Shown: positions 41,863-53,965, counted from the first letter of the stretch. The stretch is DNA of 64,000 nucleotides from Dermacentor variabilis (GCF_050947875.1 NC_134568.1:211301632-211365631), one strand, 5' to 3'. Notes: generated from the sequence alone by a model not told the origin. Numbers and translations: made by a program.

Positions 41863-44800
41863 TGGAGACACAATGGTAGTTCTTCTTGACCAAGGTTCAC
41901 AGCAGGGGCGCACAAAAAAAAAATATTGCCAACGGATTGTTCTCCAGATCAACTTTTTGACCATTACTGTCAGGGCGCCCTGCAATCAGCTTTTAAACGA
42001 ACGAGACGTTTTGCTTCATCTTACGCGCGAAACCCAAATTGAGTGCATGCGGCAGGGGTGCGCGTGGTCACGCCAAAGGTACATCCCGTTGTGATATGTT
42101 CCAACGTCAAAAAGCGACGTCACATCCGCTGGCGCGCCGGCCGGAACGTGAGGCTTATACTATAGTTCACTATAGCTTATACACTCGAAGAAATCTCGGC
42201 CGGCGGTTCATGCTTGCATTGTGCTTGTCATACGGTGAAAAAATAATAAACAAATAAATTTTAAAAAAGGAGTCATTGGTGCTGATCGACAGCGGATTCA
42301 CATGGATGTGCATAGCGAAGGTCTGCTACGAGCAGGGCTTTCTCGCATTTGTTTGGTGGCGTGCAACCGATTTGGATCCTTAATAAGTTATTTAATGAAT
42401 CTTAGCAGATTAGGGAAAAAAATGATTTCTCAAGGAAATTTCTTTTGTCCGCACTTGTTTTGAATCTTGGCCAGCAAAATGTATCATGTCTCGAATCCTC
42501 AGCCGTGCCACCCAGTTATCCTGAAAGGTCGGTGCGAAGCGAATGCAGATGACGTGGATGTTCGGGCCTTGCATGCTTCAAATCCCAAAGTACATCCACG
42601 CACAGGGTCACGCGAGAGTCGACGCTGCCCATATAAGGTCGCGTCATTTCCGCCCTGCGTTGCACACGGAGATGCAGAGGCGATGATTCAGCACTCGCTG
42701 GGCAGTCAGTGCCAAGAGCGACCGAAGCGAAGCCCCTCGTATTACCCCAAGAAGCCAGGCACAAGTTGAAAGACCTGCAGCTCTCCTATGCGAGGGCGAC
42801 AAGCCTTCTTTTGGCGCTCCCTAATCCTTTCTTGCCTTAATTGGCCGTGCAGGCTACGAACTTATCGGTGCGCCAAGAGCCCTAAATATAGGCGTGCACA
42901 TCTGCCCCTTCTCCCCGAAAGTGGCCTCCGCCGTATGCAGAAACTGCCAGGTACTGGCGACGGTAACCTTCGTAATCGTATTCGCGCAAAAGATAGCAAC
43001 ATTCAGCCACTGAAATGTCAAGCCGGCTCACAGGAGTCGATTGGTGGAGACGGTGGATCGTCGTGTAGGTCGCGTGCCGCGGTCACGACTGCGAAGTAAA
43101 GACAGTCGTGGTCCATAAGAGGGAAGAAGTTAAACGACAACTATTGTGTCTCACTGCTAAACCAAGGTGGGCGGGTCATCAGTGGACCTTTTCGTTGTGC
43201 GTTGTGTTACAAACTATGTGGCTTATAGCCGAAAAGTGGGGCTGTGTCAAATTCAATTAGGGAGCGCGTTTCGCCAGTGTGGCTTGCGACAATTCTTTCT
43301 GTAACTTGGAATTGGAAAATTTTGACCTATAAGTACGTCTCCGCTAATTCCTCAACACTCTTCGTCGTTTCCGGTGTCTTAGTTTATTGCTGAGTTGCAG
43401 TTGAGAAACTCGGCCCATCAACGAAAGGATCCTACAGCTTAGATAAGAATACCACGCCAACAAAACCGACTTAGGGTGGCGACCAGCGCAACGTAGTGAA
43501 AGAACGCCACCCAGCGCCCAGGGTTCTCTCATGTGCATTCATCACAACACGTACACGGTTATCTTCTGACAGCAAGCATCAACGTTGCTCTTTGTCCCTC
43601 ATATCGCGGAAAGCTCGTACGCTCTGCTCGTTGCAAAGAATCCGCGAGAAACAGCTGCGCATTAGCATTTCAACTGATGCAAGTTCGCATAATGCAAGTA
43701 CATTTGGTAAGCTCGCTCTCTGTAGGAAGCCCGACGCCACGTTCAGCTGCAAGTACACGAGGCTGTCTCAAGTACACCAGAAAAAAAAAATATTTATTTG
43801 CAGATCCCACGTACTGTGGGAATCGGAAGTTGTGCGAAGCATTTTGTAGGTAGCTGGCTATGGCGTCAACCATGCGGTGCTTTGACTCTTGGATTCTATC
43901 GATCAGTTTGAGCTCATTGTGAACCTCGGACATGCTGAGGGTGAGAGAGAGAGCTCTCCTAGCTGCTCGATCATTGGTTGAACACGTTCCCCTTCCTTTG
44001 CGCCCAGTATAGTATCATAGTAGCACGCCATCCTCGAGCTGCTCGAGGATAAACCTCTGAGGAAAGCAGTCTTGAGTTCTTTTTTGAAGAAGCTGCGGCT
44101 CTTTGTTAGCGTCGCTGTAATGACGCTGCCATGCTGGAGTTCGGCGCTGCGTTGTCGTGCTCAAGACTCCATGTGCAACACGAAAGAGAAGGCCTCGGTG
44201 CTTGATTAAACGGCCTGGTGAACACGAAAATGGCCGTGAAATTCGGATGCGAGCTTGGGGAGGAAGGGGGAAGAGGCGCGCCGCTGTCCGGCGATCGGAA
44301 ATCAACGCTCGTGAGAAACTTGCTTTTGACTCGCTCTTCGTACGAAGGCACCCGTCACCCGGTGTTCCGCAGCCGAGATGCCCGGATCTTCCTATATACG
44401 CACGTAACCTGGCTCGAGCGCAGTTAGTAGGCGAGAATCGGATGACGACGATGCAGCGACCGCGACGGCATCGCGAACACGAGCCTCTACCCGATGGCTC
44501 CGGTTGGTGTATATAGGCACCTCCAGCACCGCGGCGTAGGAGGCTATAGACAGACACACTCGAAACGCTTCAAGTTCGCAAATAATGTTTCGCATTAAAA
44601 ACGTTCCAACCATGACTGTGCTATTGTTGCCATTTAGCGCCTGTGGAACATCTTCGTATTTATTCGCAGCTATTCACCTTGATAAATTAAGCACGCGTGA
44701 CCGCGTTCAAGTCGCTCTCGCGCCATCGTCTTCAAATCTCCCCGAAGAGCGGTTCGGCGCGCGGCCGTTTCCACCGTCACTGCGTAGGTGGTGTCAGTGA

Positions 44801-45769
44801 CTGTAAAGACATGCCACAGAGTCATTACCGTCTCCTATTTAAATTGTTCAACCCCGCTATTTCCTTGCTTTAAGTGCAGCCGCCGGAGGGACTAGAATTT
44901 CTAGTGGATGCCAATGTTCCCATCAATCTCTTCTTCGCAAACATATATAGAACAGAAAAACGGGAAAAAGAGAAGCCCAACAAAATCAACACAGTCCGTC
45001 CTTCGCAGCCGCTAACTTAAGAGGACTTTTTTTTCTTTTTTTAGTTGCGGAATAGTTTTCGCCGATAGAAGAAGAAAACGAAACGGCGTCAGCAGATAGG
45101 TTGCGCCATTACTCTAGCCACCCTAACTGCACTAAGGAACAACCATCAAATTGACCGTTGTGACGAAGGCGCTCGTCGAGCGATGGACTGCGAGGCTTGA
45201 GCTACTTGTCCCCCGAATTATTATAAGCATGAAGAGGAGGGGCTGTCCTTGCTATACATGGTGGTTGCTCAGAAGGGTGCCGGTAATACAAGTAAGGCAA
45301 ATCCAGCCTAGCCAGCTGCAGCAATACTGTGCTTCGCTATGAGACAAGCCTCGTTCAGAGATGCGCCTCCGACCGGCACAACCTAGGGCGAAAACAAATT
45401 GGTGGCGATCCCGCAGAGCACCGACCTGTGACCAAGGAGAGGATCTCCAGCAGTTCGTCGCATCCCGCGACCTCCTCGGGTCCGGAGAGTGCGGCCCACC
45501 CGGAGGGCCAGCTGAGTGGACTAGGCTTATGTTGCGGCTCCATGATGATGATGACCTTGATATGTTTGGCGCATACCCACTTGCGGGGATTGGCCAAGAG
45601 TCGGGCAGACTTTACATAAGTGTTGAGGTAATAAATTTATAAATATATAATTTTGATTAATAAATTAAAGCGACGAAAGTTCAAAACGATTCAGTAGACA
45701 GACATCCAATCAAAAAGAAAAAAAAGTGTATATAATATAAATGAGGCCATAAAGGAGGAATGAAACGAA
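41863..45769. other. About 3.9 kb without recognisable genes
   Basis: Only short unassigned frames. Features noted: an A-rich tail-like end at 42236-42268; a GA run near 43943-43953; a TATATAG near 44509; a (GAT)n tract near 45542-45556; and a block at 45560-45625 resembling LINE 3' end sequence (gcatacccacttgcggggattggccaa). Nothing supports a host gene firmly. Confidence 0.35.
44509..44515 (+). promoter_or_regulatory. Candidate TATA box
   Basis: TATATAG in ggtgtatataggcacc, GC-rich upstream, about 70 bp before an ATG (44585) opening a 71-codon frame whose N-terminus MFRIKNVPTMTVLLLPFSAC is moderately hydrophobic. The frame shows no recognisable domain. Weak inference. Confidence 0.15.
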
Positions 45770-46250
45770 TAATACGGTCAGCAATGAAATCGGTTTGATT
45801 CAATAATGAATTTTTATAAGGCGATACGCACATTCCTGCGTGAGTGCCCAAGCACAGGCGCTCTGAAAGACAGCAGTAGCGGAGTGTTCAATTGCAGGCC
45901 CAGCTGTCGCACTGTAATTTCCTATGTCATTTTTTTCAGGGAGTAGAAACGCCGGCATTCCAGTAAGTAGTGTTCAATCTTTTCTAATGAGTTGTAAAAA
46001 TGGCACAAAGGGGGAATTGCCAGACCAGATCGCTGCATGTATAAATTTAGAGGTAGGACTCGACAACGCAGCCTCGTTAATGTCACTTCCTATGTCTGGT
46101 TTTGCGAAATTTCCTGCTCGAAGGGAATTGTAAGTGTTGTATAGTTCCGAGGATGATGCTAGATTTGATTTTGATGTTGAAAGAATGTATTTTCTAAACC
46201 TGACAGACGTGATAAAACCCGTCGTTGAAAGAAGGGTAAGCACCGAGCCA
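45770..46250 (-). pseudogene. LINE C-terminal zinc-knuckle fragment (I/R1-like)
   Basis: Minus frame 46243-45974 (FIHAAIWSGNSPFVPFLQLI), and in a shifted frame EKIEHYLLECRRFYSLKK. This is the His...Cys half of the knuckle found at the C-terminus of I/R1-type LINEs. The RT part is absent. Decayed. Confidence 0.5.
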
Positions 46251-46655
46251 TAGCACGAGACGCGCTCTATAGCTGGCTGTAAGCAATGATGATGACTGCT
46301 TATGATGCCGCGCCTCCAACTGAAAACTGATGCTGTGGATCTAACACGTAGGCTTCCATTGCAGAACGACGGTGCTTTCTTCGCTTAAAGGTTCACGTAC
46401 ATCGACACATTAATATTGCGATATTCACAATGAACAGTAATTAAAACCGGGCACCTCAAGCAGTTGGGAGTCTGTGAATCCCTAAAGACTCTTATTCGCG
46501 GACTCCGACCGCCAAAGGAGAGTTTGGAGTATAGCAGCGCAGTTTTTCACGCTGCGCGTGTTGGTTTTGTGACTTTCAACGCCGTAACAGCGCACAGGAG
46601 ACAGGGGCGGTCCATGCTCGGTGGCATCGACTGTGGGGATGGCCGAACGGTCGGA

Positions 46656-47290
46656 ACGATAAGTGGCGCCACGCCCTTGCGTGTCTCAACAACATCGTCA
46701 TCTTTTCTCGAACGTTCGAAAAGCACCACCACCACGGAGAGGACGTCCTTGGGAAGTTGCGTTCCACTAGGTTGGCACTAAACTCGAAGAAGCCCGAGCT
46801 ATCCTCGAATATACATTCAGGGCCTGAGGCGCATTTTGGGCGGGATGAACTTTCAGCGACAGTTTATCCCTAAGTGTGCTGCGCTCCAAGCACTCTCAAC
46901 AGCACTGTTAAAGATGGCAATATAATGCTTTTCGCGAGTTGACCCGAGCTTTAGTAGCCACAGCCGAATTGGGAGTTTGTTGTCCAAACTGACGTGAGCG
47001 ACCTGTGACTTGTGGCGGTGCTACGTGTGAACACGACGGCGTTCTTCGACATTTGCCAGCCTTTGCCATAGTTTTTGCTCTCCGAAAGTTCCACAGTTAT
47101 GTAGATGTAGTACCATTTGTTGTAAAGGCTGAATACACGGAGCTCGCCGGGCTTAAGCAATTGCGTGACCCCCCAGGCCACCTCGCGCGCTGGGCATTGA
47201 CACTGCACTGCTACATTTTTGTTGTGCGCTATCAGAAAGAATTTTAACTTGATGGCGGATGCTTTGCCGCGCGCTCCCTTTTCGACGTCT
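46656..47290 (+). pseudogene. Ty3/gypsy RT-RNase H remnant
   Basis: WRHALACLNNIVIFSRTFEK corresponds to the gypsy block containing YLDDIVVFSRTFEE; the catalytic YLDD has become CLNN. It is followed by STRLALNSKK, then after frameshifts FALRKFHSYVDVVPFVVKAE, GLKQLRDPPGHLARWALTLH and FVVRYQKEF, matching the RNase H tether region. No LTR or integrase detected around it. Dead. Confidence 0.65.
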
Positions 47291-47344
47291 GCCACTTATG
47301 TCCACCACTCCCTTGATCACTCGCACCAAGTGCATAGAATCTTT

Positions 47345-47720
47345 AGACTTTGTCTCCCATGGACCGATCGAAGCGAACCCCAAACTCGCACCAAGTAGAA
47401 CCCGGGGCCTATGCCTCCCAGATCGAGTGGAGCGAAGCTGGGGACGTATTGTGCGACGACCACTTTCGGCGACAGTATCGCCGTAAGGCGCGCGCTGTTT
47501 GACTGCTTGAGCAAAATCGGATGAGCCGATTGGCTGGTTAAGCACTGCGTCACGCGAAGGCGATAGTATCGCCGAAATTATCGTCGCAGGATACGTCCCC
47601 TGGACCCGCACTCAGCAGAGACAGCCCAGAGCCTTTGTCTCCCATGGCTCCTCGAAAGGCGCGAGCAGCAACTCGCATTCCGTGGAAACCGAGGTCATTG
47701 CCTCCCACGGCTCGAACAAC
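47345..47720. repeat. Diverged direct duplication
   Basis: tttgtctcccatgg occurs at 47348-47361 and 47634-47647. After each, comparable sequence follows with ctcgcacc/ctcgcatt and gcctcccagatcgag/gcctcccacggctcg. Offset about 286 bp. Origin unknown; it may belong to the gypsy remnant. Confidence 0.4.
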
Positions 47721-48249
47721 GCGTCTCTATTTTATTTTATGGAGTTACTGTTACCACAGGACTCCTATCATGATATAAATACTGCTAATTTTTTTATCAG
47801 CCATTCCATTCATTTTTCTAATCGGCTTTCTGGCTCGTAAAGAATTCTGGCAATAAAAGTTTACGGGCGACCACCTTTCAGATATCTGCATAATTTACTG
47901 CGCTAAGTCTAATAAATCACGAAGATTGATTCTGGTCGTATTATGACGAAAACGAACACAATGCCATTGTTAGAATGAATGAGTGCTCATATTGGTGCCT
48001 TAATAGATGCGGTTTTAAATTGATAATGGCGCTGGATGGAGTGAAAAATTATTACATAACAGACATATAGTGCTGCATCGTCTGAAATTATTTTATTTTT
48101 GTACGATAAATGAAGTTCATGCGATTTCATTCAAATAATCATTATTCTACATTTACTTTAAGACATAACAATGACGCGAAAAGTTACTCGTACATAAGAG
48201 AATATCAGCCTAAAACCTGAAGACGAAAGCACGGCACCATAGCTACCAT
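47721..48249. other. AT-rich, no visible feature
   Basis: No coding frame or element end recognised. Confidence 0.4.
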
Positions 48250-48480
48250 ATTTTTGGTTTGTAGCGCGAAGTGGCACACACACCGACTAGAGGAAGGCAG
48301 GACGAGTGCTGACTCTCAGCTAAATGTTTATTGAAACTATCAACATATATATAAGTGATTGCAAATACCGCAGCATACGAACATGACAAGGTCTAAAGAC
48401 TATCAGTTAAACATGTCAACAGGGAGGCAAAAGAAGAAACAATTATTATGGCGTTAGGTATGCGTCCCTTTAGTACCTTG

Positions 48481-49660
48481 TAACACTGGTATTTTTATTT
48501 ATTTTTTTATTTTTCAAATACTGTTGGGGCCGTCTTTGGTTATTGATTTCACGATATAATAAACAATCGTCTGCAAATAACCGGATGGTTATGTCATTAC
48601 TTATGTGATGAGCAATATCATTTATGTAAACTAGAAAAAGAAGTGGTCCTAAAACCGATCCCTGTGGAACGCCTGAGGTTATTTTTGATTGGCTAGATTT
48701 GTTACCATTTATTTCAACGTATTGTGTCCGATCTGTAAGATATGAGCGGATCCACATAACATCATAATTTATATTCATTTCCACCAGTTTGTTAATTAAT
48801 TCGTTATGTACGACCAGATCGAACGCCTTCGAGTAATCTAAAAATATAGCGTCGACCTGCTTTCTATTGTTCAAGGAAGCTGAAAAATCGTTGATAGTTT
48901 CTATCAACTGTGTGACAGTCGAAAGTTTCTGCCGAAATCCGTGCTGGTTGGGAAAAAAAGCTCTCTTGTCTTCAAGGTAGGTGTAGATTGCCTTTGAAAC
49001 TATGTGTTCAAGTAGTTTGCAGCATATACACACGTGAGTGAAATTGGCCGATAGTTTCCAATATGTTGCCTTTCACCAGACTTGTGAACCGGAACCACCT
49101 TTGCGACTAGCCAGTCATCTGGGACCCGTTTTTGTGTTAGTGAAGAATTAAAAATGATCTCTAGATAGTGAGCTACCCATTCCGCATTTGGTATGCCGTC
49201 TGGACCTACAGATTTCTTATCGTTAATTTTAAGCAAAAGAGCTACAATGCCTTCATGCGAAACTTGAATATTAGGCATTGGTGATGTGTACGGGGATTCT
49301 AGTGAGAAGTGAGAAAGACCATCTGCAGAAATATCAGTAAAGACACATTGAAAAAAATCATTAAAACATACTGCCATACGCGAGTTGTCCGACACAATTT
49401 CACCATTAGCGATAATGCCACTTGGACCTTCGTTATTATGCGACAAATGGCGCCAAAAACGGTGCGGATCGTGCTTCATAAAATTAGTTAATGTCACGTC
49501 ATAGTAATTTGTTTTAGCAGCAGCCATATTTGTGCGCAACATAGAGCTTAGCGCCGAAATTGTATTATGATCTTTTTTTTTTACTTCTGCCTCTCACGGT
49601 TAATTTTCCGCTTTAAATGTATAATTTCGCGCGTTATCCACGGGTTCTGTTTATAGTTTA
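48481..49660 (-). mobile_element. CR1-like LINE fragment within the Penelope-like element
   Basis: Minus strand. Linker (NYKQNPWITREIIHLKRK near 49600-49655), N-terminal RT (49542-49003: SVGPDGIPNAEWVAHYLEII, VAKVVPVHKSGERQHIGNYR) and RT (49033-48515: QHGFRQKLSTVTQLIETIND, FLDYSKAFDLVVHNELINKL, ITSGVPQGSVLGPLLFLVYI, RLFADDCLLYREINN). Sequence then jumps to a T-rich 3' tail (48486-48525), so the thumb and C-terminal domain are deleted. One frameshift at about 49020. Confidence 0.75.
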
Positions 49661-49976
49661 TCAGATTCTACTCAAGTGCGGGAAAGCTTACATTAGACAG
49701 AGCTGAAGGTGCCTCAATACCAGACTAAAAGGACATAAACAATCACTTAATAACCCTAATGCTTCCCATCTAGCGTCGCATTGTTTCAATTGTGGTTGTA
49801 AACCTTCGTTTGAAGACACTAAAGTCCTTTCAAGACACAAATGCCAAACCACAGGCGAAATAATTGAGGCATTTGACATTAAAAGATTAGGAGAGACTTG
49901 TGTTAGTCAAGCATCAATATCTCTGTTAGAAAGCGAACTTCAATATCTTCTGAGTACGTGTGTCAATCTCAAGTAG
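49645..49976 (+). pseudogene. Penelope-type GIY-YIG endonuclease fragment
   Basis: Read in one frame with a TGA: VYQILLKCGKAYIRQS*RCL, then NTRLKGHKQSLNNPNASHLA, HCFNCGCKPSFEDTKVLSRH and EIIEAFDIKRLGETCVSQAS. This is the GIY-YIG core (VYQ/AYI), catalytic Arg in NTRLKGH, a Cys/His linker and catalytic Glu in EIIEAF. The Gly of the expected GQTGR block is mutated and a stop is present. It ends SLLESELQYLL followed by a stop near 49975. Inactive. Confidence 0.7.
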
Positions 49977-50175
49977 TGCCTTTGTTGTTTGGTTTTTATG
50001 GCTTCCCTACCTCTTCATGTCCTTAAATGATAGTCTTTAGACATTGTCGTTCGTATGCTGCGTTATCTGCAATCGCTTGTAAATATTTTGATAGTTTCAA
50101 TAAAGATTTTGTTGAGAGTTAGCGCTCGTCCTGTCTTCTTCTAGTCTGTGTGTGTGTCACTTCGCGCTACAAACC

Positions 50176-50612
50176 AAGAATATGTTACCGTACCAACTCG
50201 CCCAAATTTCCATCCTTCTGCAACATCGCTACCGCTTGTAGAATTATACAGCGACAAAATAACATGAATCAAATTATGCTCGTCGAACGAAGACTAATGC
50301 ACTATAGTCAACAAAACCATGACAACATTCTTCTGCAAAAAAGTTGCAAATGCTAGATCAGTTCAAAGTCTCTAATTCGAAGTACAGCATACATAGCAGC
50401 GACATATTCATAGGGCATTCATCCCACTTTAGTACTTGCTATTAACGCTATAGAATCAGCATTACCGCAGCGCAAAGAGAAAATCCCCCGGAAACTCGAC
50501 AACATAATTAAAATAGTGATGATACATCTCACTAACTGCAGCTCGGGGAACGAAACACACGTGTAATTAAAGCCACACCACCCCACTCTATACAGCAGCA
50601 ATTCGATATGTA
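50176..50612. other. No visible gene
   Basis: AT-rich. Nothing recognised between the Penelope-like end and the mariner TA site. Confidence 0.4.
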
Positions 50613-50699
50613 CTAGGGCGAATCAGAAAGTCTTTGCCCCTATTTTTTATTAGCCAAAATAAGGTACATACAGGTATAGAAATGTATACGTACTATTAT

Positions 50700-51000
50700 A
50701 CGTACCTTACACTATTTTCCCATATAGTCCCCACACCGGTTCAGACATTTGTCCCATCGCAGCACTAAATTGGAGATGCCCCTGTGGTAGAATTAGTTCG
50801 GCTGAGTGTGGAACCATCGTCGAACTTCACGGCCTTTTGCAAACTCGCAACACCACCAATTGACACTTCTCAAGGCGAGACACATTTCCCCATACGAGGA
50901 CTGCATTCCCGTGTGGATTTAGATGGGCGTTCGTCCCTTGCTCCATAGAAAACGAATCACACTTCGTTTGCTCGTACGCCGTGGACGCAAAGTTGGTTCT
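50700..51000 (-). pseudogene. mariner transposase C-terminal fragment
   Basis: The minus strand reads FSMEQGTNAHLNPHGNAVLV, EVRRWFHTQPN, a stop where Glu/Lys is usual, FYHRGISNLVLRWDKCLNRC and GDYMGK*. The last is the normal mariner C-terminus before the 3' inverted repeat. The DDD catalytic core and HTH domains are missing. Dead. Confidence 0.65.
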
Positions 51001-51299
51001 TTATTCTATGGTGGACGTGTGATGGATGGATGTTATGAACGTCCCCTTTGGAACGGGGCGGTGGGTTGCACAACCAAGCTCTTGCTAATAGACTGCCTAA
51101 TGTGTTACCTAGGTTAAAAAAGAAAAAAAAGAAGAAAAAAACCCTATGAACTCCCACAACCAAGTTTTCTGATCCCCTATTGCGAACTTTGCTTTTGTAC
51201 GTCTCCGTTTTTCGTCGTTTCCCTACTTTTCTTCCGCCAATCTTCCAATCGCCTCTTACTAATCTCTATTGCGGACATGTTTACTTTTCCCCTGCTCTC

Positions 51300-51870
51300 G
51301 CTGAACTCAAGGGCTTCAAGGAGGCCAGTGGTTCCTAAATCGACCGCTGGCTAGACTTCTTCACATTCTAATAAAACATGCTCCATCGTTTCCCTAGCTT
51401 TACCGCTGCAAGCACATGCTTCTTCTTCCTTCTTATATCTCGCGTTATAGGTGCCTGTTTTAAGGCATCCCGATCTCGCTTCGACAAGTAATGAGCTTCT
51501 TTTTGAGTTATCATAAATTGTTTCTTTCCTGATTTAGTTTTTTCCTCTTAAGTAAATACTCATGGCAGGTTTCTTTTCCATCGCCGCCACGCATGAGATT
51601 ATTTCAGCCTCTCTGACTTTTCGTTTGACGTTCTTTGTTGCTGTGTTGCCCACCCTACAGGCCGTATACTTGCTGGTAAACTTCCTAGTTCTTTTCTTCC
51701 ACTGTGTATCAATGCTTTTCCTGTACAGATACCTCAACACTCTCCCAGCCCATTTACTTTCTTCCACATTCCTCAGTCGTTCTTCATAATCAATTTCTTC
51801 AACAACGAACAGCAGCGCCGTGCTGCGGAGCTGCCGGCAGATGAGTCCCGGCCGGTCCATTCTCAAAAGT
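51300..51870 (-). pseudogene. LINE C-terminal fragment with CCHC-like knuckle
   Basis: Minus frame 51866-51534 (ESKWAGRVLRYLYRKSIDTQ, VREAEIISCVAAMEKKPAMS), then a shifted frame with ACACSGKARETMEHVLLECE (C-x-C...H...C). Same protein region as 24223-24775. It lies within mariner ends, so it entered the mariner copy by insertion or recombination. A-rich tract at 51118-51142 nearby. Confidence 0.6.
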
Positions 51871-51956
51871 CCACCGCTGAGAATGGATATGTTGACTTCG
51901 CATTTACAGTCATAATTTGGCTAAAAAATAGGGGGAATGACCCTGATTCGCCCTCG

Positions 51957-52339
51957 TATATGGAATTTGACCGAAATTTGAAGAGTACACAAAGATCACG
52001 AAAATAATGTAAATCATCGTTGACGTACGCCCAAACGATATATTTATGCTCTTCCTCAAAAGTGACAATCAGAGAGGGTATTCCAAAATAGACATCGAAG
52101 CTTTATTACAAATAAAAACGTAAAAATGTCAGTTTATGTACTAGACTATGTAGAAGCAATACTCAAACAAAATTTATGACCAGATAACTAGAATGTCAGC
52201 TTGGTATATATTTAGGCAGCTCTATTAAAAAGTCCGGTTGAAGTGGCGAATAGCAAGCTATAGCGTTACCGCCCAAACTACAACCTCCGTCGTCCACGAT
52301 TTCAGTTGGCGAAGCGATTGATAACATTTTAACAGTCAG
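51957..52339. other. No visible gene
   Basis: AT-rich. Stops in all frames. Possibly includes the 3' flank of the hAT element, but no inverted end is identified. Confidence 0.35.
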
Positions 52340-52680
52340 CAGAGATGTCTCTTTACATGCGTATGCAGCAAGGTCAGGCCAGTCAGGCGAGTTTCACTAA
52401 TCTGTGGTTACAGCAATGTTTTTAAGCGACGTAGTGTGGAGAAAGACCTTTCGGCGCTAGCAACGCTGACAGGGAGAGTAGCCAGTGTCTGCAGATGTGT
52501 TTTGATCGAAGCGAAGATGTCACCGTTGCACATGTAGATCGCTTCAACAGCAGTCGAAGGGACGTCCGGTCTTTCAGCGCTTTAATTCGCACTTCCATTT
52601 TTCCTGACATAGCCGCGGTCGGCTTCAGTAGCCCTTGCAGTTATCGGGGCATGCCTTCCAACGAGTGAGCTTGGTTTGGT
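52340..52680 (-). pseudogene. hAT C-terminal dimerisation domain
   Basis: The minus strand reads AERPDVPSTAVEAIYMCNGD, then TLATLPVSVASAERSFSTLR and RLKTLL*PQISETRLTGLTL. This is the hAT dimerisation motif with the hallmark SVASAERSFS. One stop inside. It is separated from the rest of the transposase by the 1.5-kb foreign block. Confidence 0.75.
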
Positions 52681-52689
52681 TTAGCTTGA

Positions 52690-53544
52690 TGCATATGGGC
52701 ATGGCTCTACCCACTACTGGGATCGACCATGAATCGGGCGGCAGTAGGTAAAAAAAGGAAGAAAACTTAAAAGGAATTTTATGGTTTAAGAATGAGATGA
52801 TACATGAATACTAATCGTTAATATCAATTTTCAGGCTATATTACTTTAAATTTGAAGTTAATATTTTTGTTTTCATGTTGAGAAAAAATTCACCGACGAT
52901 TACGATACTCCCTAACGCGAAATTTGAGCGCAGCTTTATACGTGTTTTCATTTCCCCATATTTTGCTGGCGTGGATAGTCTGTCTCGTGCGGCACATTGC
53001 AAACGGAGCGAAGCGTGGCACGACTGCCTTGCTATTCGGTAGATCGCGAGAGGCAACGCATGGGTGATGCATCGGCGCGATTCACAGCAGTCGCCGCAGA
53101 CAGACCTCCGCTCATACAGTGCTTTGTTCCCATGTATGGTATCGGTGGACGCGCTCGCAGCATGCCATCGGTGAACAGACAACGACGCGCTACTCTGGCG
53201 CCATTTCGTAGCGGTCGTCGCCGCAGAGCCCGTCTTGTGCGGTACTACGCTTTTCTTCTCACGCTTTCACCATACCCCCATCCGCTTTCCGCCTCTCCGC
53301 TTTCCTCCTCTCGCCTCCTCACTCTCACCGATTTTTTTTCATTCCCCGCTGCGCTCCGCGTTCGCTCTCATCTTTCGTAGTGCTCGTTCGTTCGGTCACG
53401 CCGTAGGACAACACCGACGCTCGCCGCAGGAACGGGCGCCTAGCTAAGAGCTGCGCTCTTAAAAAGCTATAAAATTAACATGAACATGTTAATTAACTAT
53501 GACATCACATACATTCCTATTGCAGTATCCCAGTGCTGACGCAC
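52690..53544. other. Unassigned insert inside the hAT remnant
   Basis: AT-rich left half, CpG-rich right half (about 52970-53450). Frames up to 127 codons on the plus strand (MQTERSVARLPCYSVDRERQ) have no recognised domain. Possibly another unidentified element. Confidence 0.3.
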
Positions 53545-53790
53545 CCACCGTGGTGGCGTAGTGGCTAAGGCGTTGTGCTGCTAAGCCCGAGGGCACGGTA
53601 TCGAATCACGGCCATGGCGGCCGCATTTCGACGGGGCTGATCGAGATGCAGAAACGCCCATGTACCGCACGTGCATTAGGTGCACGTTAAAGAACCCCAG
53701 GTTGTCAAAATTAACCTGGAGTCCCCCACTACGGCGTGCCTCATAATCAAACAGTGGTTCTGGCACGTAAAACCCAAGAATTTTTTTTAA
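53545..53790 (+). mobile_element. Ruka-like tRNA-derived SINE
   Basis: Plus strand: cacccaccgtggtggcgtag head, ggtatcgaatcacggcc B-box-like region, body with cacgttaaagaaccccaggt, tail ggcacgtaaaacccaagaat followed by T-run. Target duplication not clear. Confidence 0.78.
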
Positions 53791-53965
53791 TTACCGACGC
53801 CACAAGAGGCAGTATCACAGGAAGCGTAATGACCAATACAACTTGGCGAAGGGGATCTTGCAGACGTCGTTTTCTTTGCACGTCGAACCGACGACATTCT
53901 ATAAGGAAATGCTTTGTAGTTTCCGGTTCATTACAATAATAATATTTAGGGGAATGAACCAACCA
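53791..53965 (-). pseudogene. LINE C-terminal zinc-knuckle fragment (I/R1-like)
   Basis: The minus frame reads SPKYYYCNEPETTKHFLIEC and RRFDVQRKRRLQDPLRQV. This is the C...H....C half of an I/R1-type LINE C-terminal knuckle (the first Cys became Tyr). About 60 codons only. Confidence 0.6.

Larger units (their letters stand above)
48250..50175 (+). mobile_element. Second Penelope-like element with inverted terminal repeats
   Basis: The ends (about 48250-48455 and 49985-50175) are inverted copies: tttggtttgtagcgcgaagt on the left mirrors acttcgcgctacaaaccaag on the right. Next to the right end lies a plus-strand GIY-YIG endonuclease fragment. A CR1-like LINE (48481-49660, minus) fills the middle. 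A possible target duplication is taccata (left, near 48244) and taccgta (right, near 50184), one mismatch. RT absent. Different subfamily from the copy at 5838-7818. Confidence 0.65.
50613..51956 (-). mobile_element. mariner element with LINE fragment replacing its centre
   Basis: Bounded by TA dinucleotides (50611-50612, 51957-51958). Inverted ends of about 40 bp share agggcgaatcag and cccctatttttta (left 50613-50655; right, reversed, 51919-51956). The minus-strand 3' part of a mariner transposase is present at 50640-51000. The 5' part is replaced by LINE sequence (about 51000-51890). Total 1344 bp, coincidentally near the usual mariner length. Confidence 0.65.

Noticed and set aside
42467..43099. 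Plus-strand frames of ~100 codons
   Set aside because: No domain, comparable frames on the opposite strand, and no splice or promoter context.
44585..44800. 71-codon secreted peptide gene
   Set aside because: Only a weak hydrophobic N-terminus and a TATATAG upstream; no Cys pattern, no homology recognised, so it is not listed as a gene.
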